Assembly: GCA_031389585.1 (NCBI GenBank)
Contig: JANMSS010000299.1
Span: 1-5,635 of the forward strand
Direction of reading: 5' to 3'
Length of the DNA stretch: 5,635 nucleotides
Origin: CADEEN01 sp031389585
GTDB lineage: Bacteria; Pseudomonadota; Gammaproteobacteria; Burkholderiales; Burkholderiaceae_C
Below are positions 4,666 to 5,635 of the stretch, piece by piece (position 1 is the first letter of the stretch; the number at the start of each line of letters is the position of its first letter). The translations under genes were made by a program, and so were the position numbers. The notes under the pieces are model-generated. The model did not search any database, had not been told where the DNA came from, and was given only the letters and a program-made list of their open reading frames with translations.

Positions 4666-5436
4666 ATGACCGAAACCACCCTCCCCCACAAGCGCACCGC
4701 CGTCATCACCGGTGCCGGCAGCGGCATCGGGCGCGCCTGCGCGCAGGCCCTGGTCGCCGACGGCTGGCATGTGGCCTTCGTCGGCCGCCGCCTGCCGGCG
4801 CTCGAAGAGTCGATCGCCGCCTGCGGAGCCGGCCGCGACCGCGCGATCGCGGTGTCCGCCGATGTCGGCGACCCGACATCGGTCGCGACGCTGTTCGACA
4901 CCGTCAAGTCGCGCTTCGAGCGGCTGGACTTGCTGTTCAACAACGCCGGCGTGTCGGGCATGAATTCGCTGCTCGAGGACCTGCCCTTCGTGACCTGGCA
5001 GGCGTCGGTGTCGACCAACCTGACCGGCAGCTTCCTCTGCACGCAGCAGGCCTTCCGGATCATGAAGGCGCAGACGCCGATGGGCGGGCGCATCATCAAC
5101 AACGGGTCGATTTCGGCCCACGCGCCGCGCCCCAATTCGGTCGGCTACACCGCGACCAAACATGGTGTCACGGGCCTGACCAAGACGGCCTCGCTCGATG
5201 GCCGCAAGTACAACATTGCGGTCGGCCAGATCGATATCGGCAACGTCGCCTCCGACATGACCGTACGCATGGTCGGTGGCGTGCCGCAGGCCGACGGCAG
5301 CACCAAGCCCGAGCCGCGTATGGCGATGGACAGCGTGGTCACGACTTTCATGACGATGGCGCGGCTGCCGCTCGACTCGAACATACTGAATGTCACGGTG
5401 ATGGCGACGGCGATGCCCTTCGTCGGGCGCGGCTGA
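4666..5436 (+). CDS. SDR-family NAD(P)-dependent oxidoreductase
   Basis: 256 aa, a classical short-chain dehydrogenase/reductase by size and motifs: nucleotide-binding TGAGSGIG (15-22), D66 after a beta strand, NNAG (92-95), active-site N118, S148, Y161 and K165 (YTATK). Two arginines after the second strand (VGRR, 39-42) favour NADP(H). The segment after the active site is unusual: instead of the common PG-x-(I/V)-x-T it has GQIDIGNVASDMT (187-199), and the usual GG near the C terminus is missing. This matches a subgroup with an IGN-A-(S/T)DM motif. The substrate cannot be read from sequence. Its divergence from the ketoacid reductase/gluconokinase operon invites comparison with the SDR of the E. 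coli idn cluster (5-ketogluconate reductase), but the similarity is not close enough to name it so. Confidence 0.9.
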   Translation: MTETTLPHKRTAVITGAGSGIGRACAQALVADGWHVAFVGRRLPALEESIAACGAGRDRAIAVSADVGDPTSVATLFDTVKSRFERLDLLFNNAGVSGMNSLLEDLPFVTWQASVSTNLTGSFLCTQQAFRIMKAQTPMGGRIINNGSISAHAPRPNSVGYTATKHGVTGLTKTASLDGRKYNIAVGQIDIGNVASDMTVRMVGGVPQADGSTKPEPRMAMDSVVTTFMTMARLPLDSNILNVTVMATAMPFVGRG

Positions 5437-5469
5437 TTAATGTTGCTGCGTAACGGCTGTCGCTGCGGC

Positions 5470-5495
5470 GCCTGCCGGGTCCCGGCCCGGCGGGC
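5470..5495 (+). terminator. Strong GC hairpin downstream of the SDR gene
   Basis: GCCTGCCGGG (5470-5479) pairs with CCCGGCGGGC (5486-5495), ten pairs with one G-T wobble, around a 6-nt loop. It lies 33 nt after the SDR stop and may end or protect that transcript. The following GGGTAACTTTC is only weakly T-rich, so classical intrinsic termination is uncertain. Confidence 0.55.
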
Positions 5496-5496
5496 G

Positions 5497-5532
5497 GGTA
5501 ACTTTCATTTGCTGGTCCAAATGAAAGTCACC
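5497..5532. repeat. Long inverted repeat of a dispersed type
   Basis: ACTTTCATTTG (5501-5511) and CAAATGAAAGT (5518-5528) form a perfect 11-bp stem with a 6-nt loop. The stem extends to GGT/ACC at the ends with one mismatch (A5500/C5529), so 14 of 15 positions pair. Elements of the form GGTAACTTTC...GAAAGTCACC are a familiar intergenic repeat in Burkholderiales and Xanthomonadales. Together with the GC hairpin just upstream it forms a two-hairpin module. Confidence 0.65.
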
Positions 5533-5635
5533 AAAGCAAAAGACCTCAACGCAACACCCCGCATGCGTTCTGCACGCTACGGAGACCCGGCCCAGCGGGC
5601 CACTTGGAAGTTGTGTCGCACATCGGCCCTGTGGC
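5521..5635 (+). other. Open frame running off the right edge, probably repeat-derived
   Basis: From the ATG at 5521 the frame is open to the window end (38 codons, starting MKVTKAKDLNATPRMRSARY). Its start codon lies inside the right arm of the inverted repeat and no Shine-Dalgarno precedes it. I believe similar KVTKAK-type peptides are often predicted from this repeat family, so a real protein is doubtful. Confidence 0.3.

Noticed and set aside
3645..5135. 496-aa version of the dehydrogenase starting upstream
   Set aside because: The extension is antisense to the SDR gene and has no family similarity; the GTG at 4595 has a good ribosome site and the right length.
3375..5453. 692-aa open frame on the plus strand
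   Set aside because: It runs antisense to gluconokinase and the dehydrogenase and out of frame over the SDR gene; the composition (Arg/His/Gln-rich) is that of a GC-rich shadow frame.

Overview
The window is GC-rich bacterial DNA. The repeat types, the small Cys-rich protein and the gene families together suggest a betaproteobacterium of the Burkholderiales type; this is inferred from general familiarity, not from a search. No rRNA, tRNA, CRISPR array, transposase, integrase or phage gene was seen. It reads as an ordinary chromosomal region of small metabolic and hypothetical genes separated by repeat-rich spacers.

Left part (1-1397). A MAPEG-family membrane protein is cut by the left edge (minus strand, starts at 254). 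A 95-nt spacer leads into two tandem 83/84-bp repeat units (349-515). Next comes a 52-aa Cys-rich protein (minus, 700-542). A 154-bp divergent spacer with two palindromes, one a perfect 20-mer at 799-818, separates it from a plus-strand carboxymuconolactone-decarboxylase-family protein (855-1397).

Middle part (1398-2726). Two unrecognised minus-strand genes lie here: a 150-aa soluble protein (1950-1498) and a 131-aa exported protein with a clear signal peptide (2576-2181). The spacers hold terminator-like hairpins and further copies of a dispersed 30-bp repeat.

Right part (2727-5635). A compact minus-strand operon encodes a GTG-started D-2-hydroxyacid dehydrogenase (4595-3645), a gluconokinase (3637-3119, 7 nt downstream) and a small cupin (3122-2727, overlapping by ATGA). 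A plus-strand SDR oxidoreductase (4666-5436) diverges from it across 70 bp. The simplest reading is a sugar-acid module. If the dehydrogenase is a 2-ketogluconate reductase, it would supply gluconate to the kinase, which makes 6-phosphogluconate. The kinase call is firm; the substrates of the two oxidoreductases and the cupin are inferred. No transporter or regulator is visible. The last 200 bp hold two strong hairpins and the start of a small ORF running off the edge, which looks like a dispersed intergenic repeat.

No wholly new system could be demonstrated. The most unusual structures are the tandem repeat whose units each carry a Shine-Dalgarno/ATG and a small covarying hairpin, and the 20-bp palindrome between the divergent genes.
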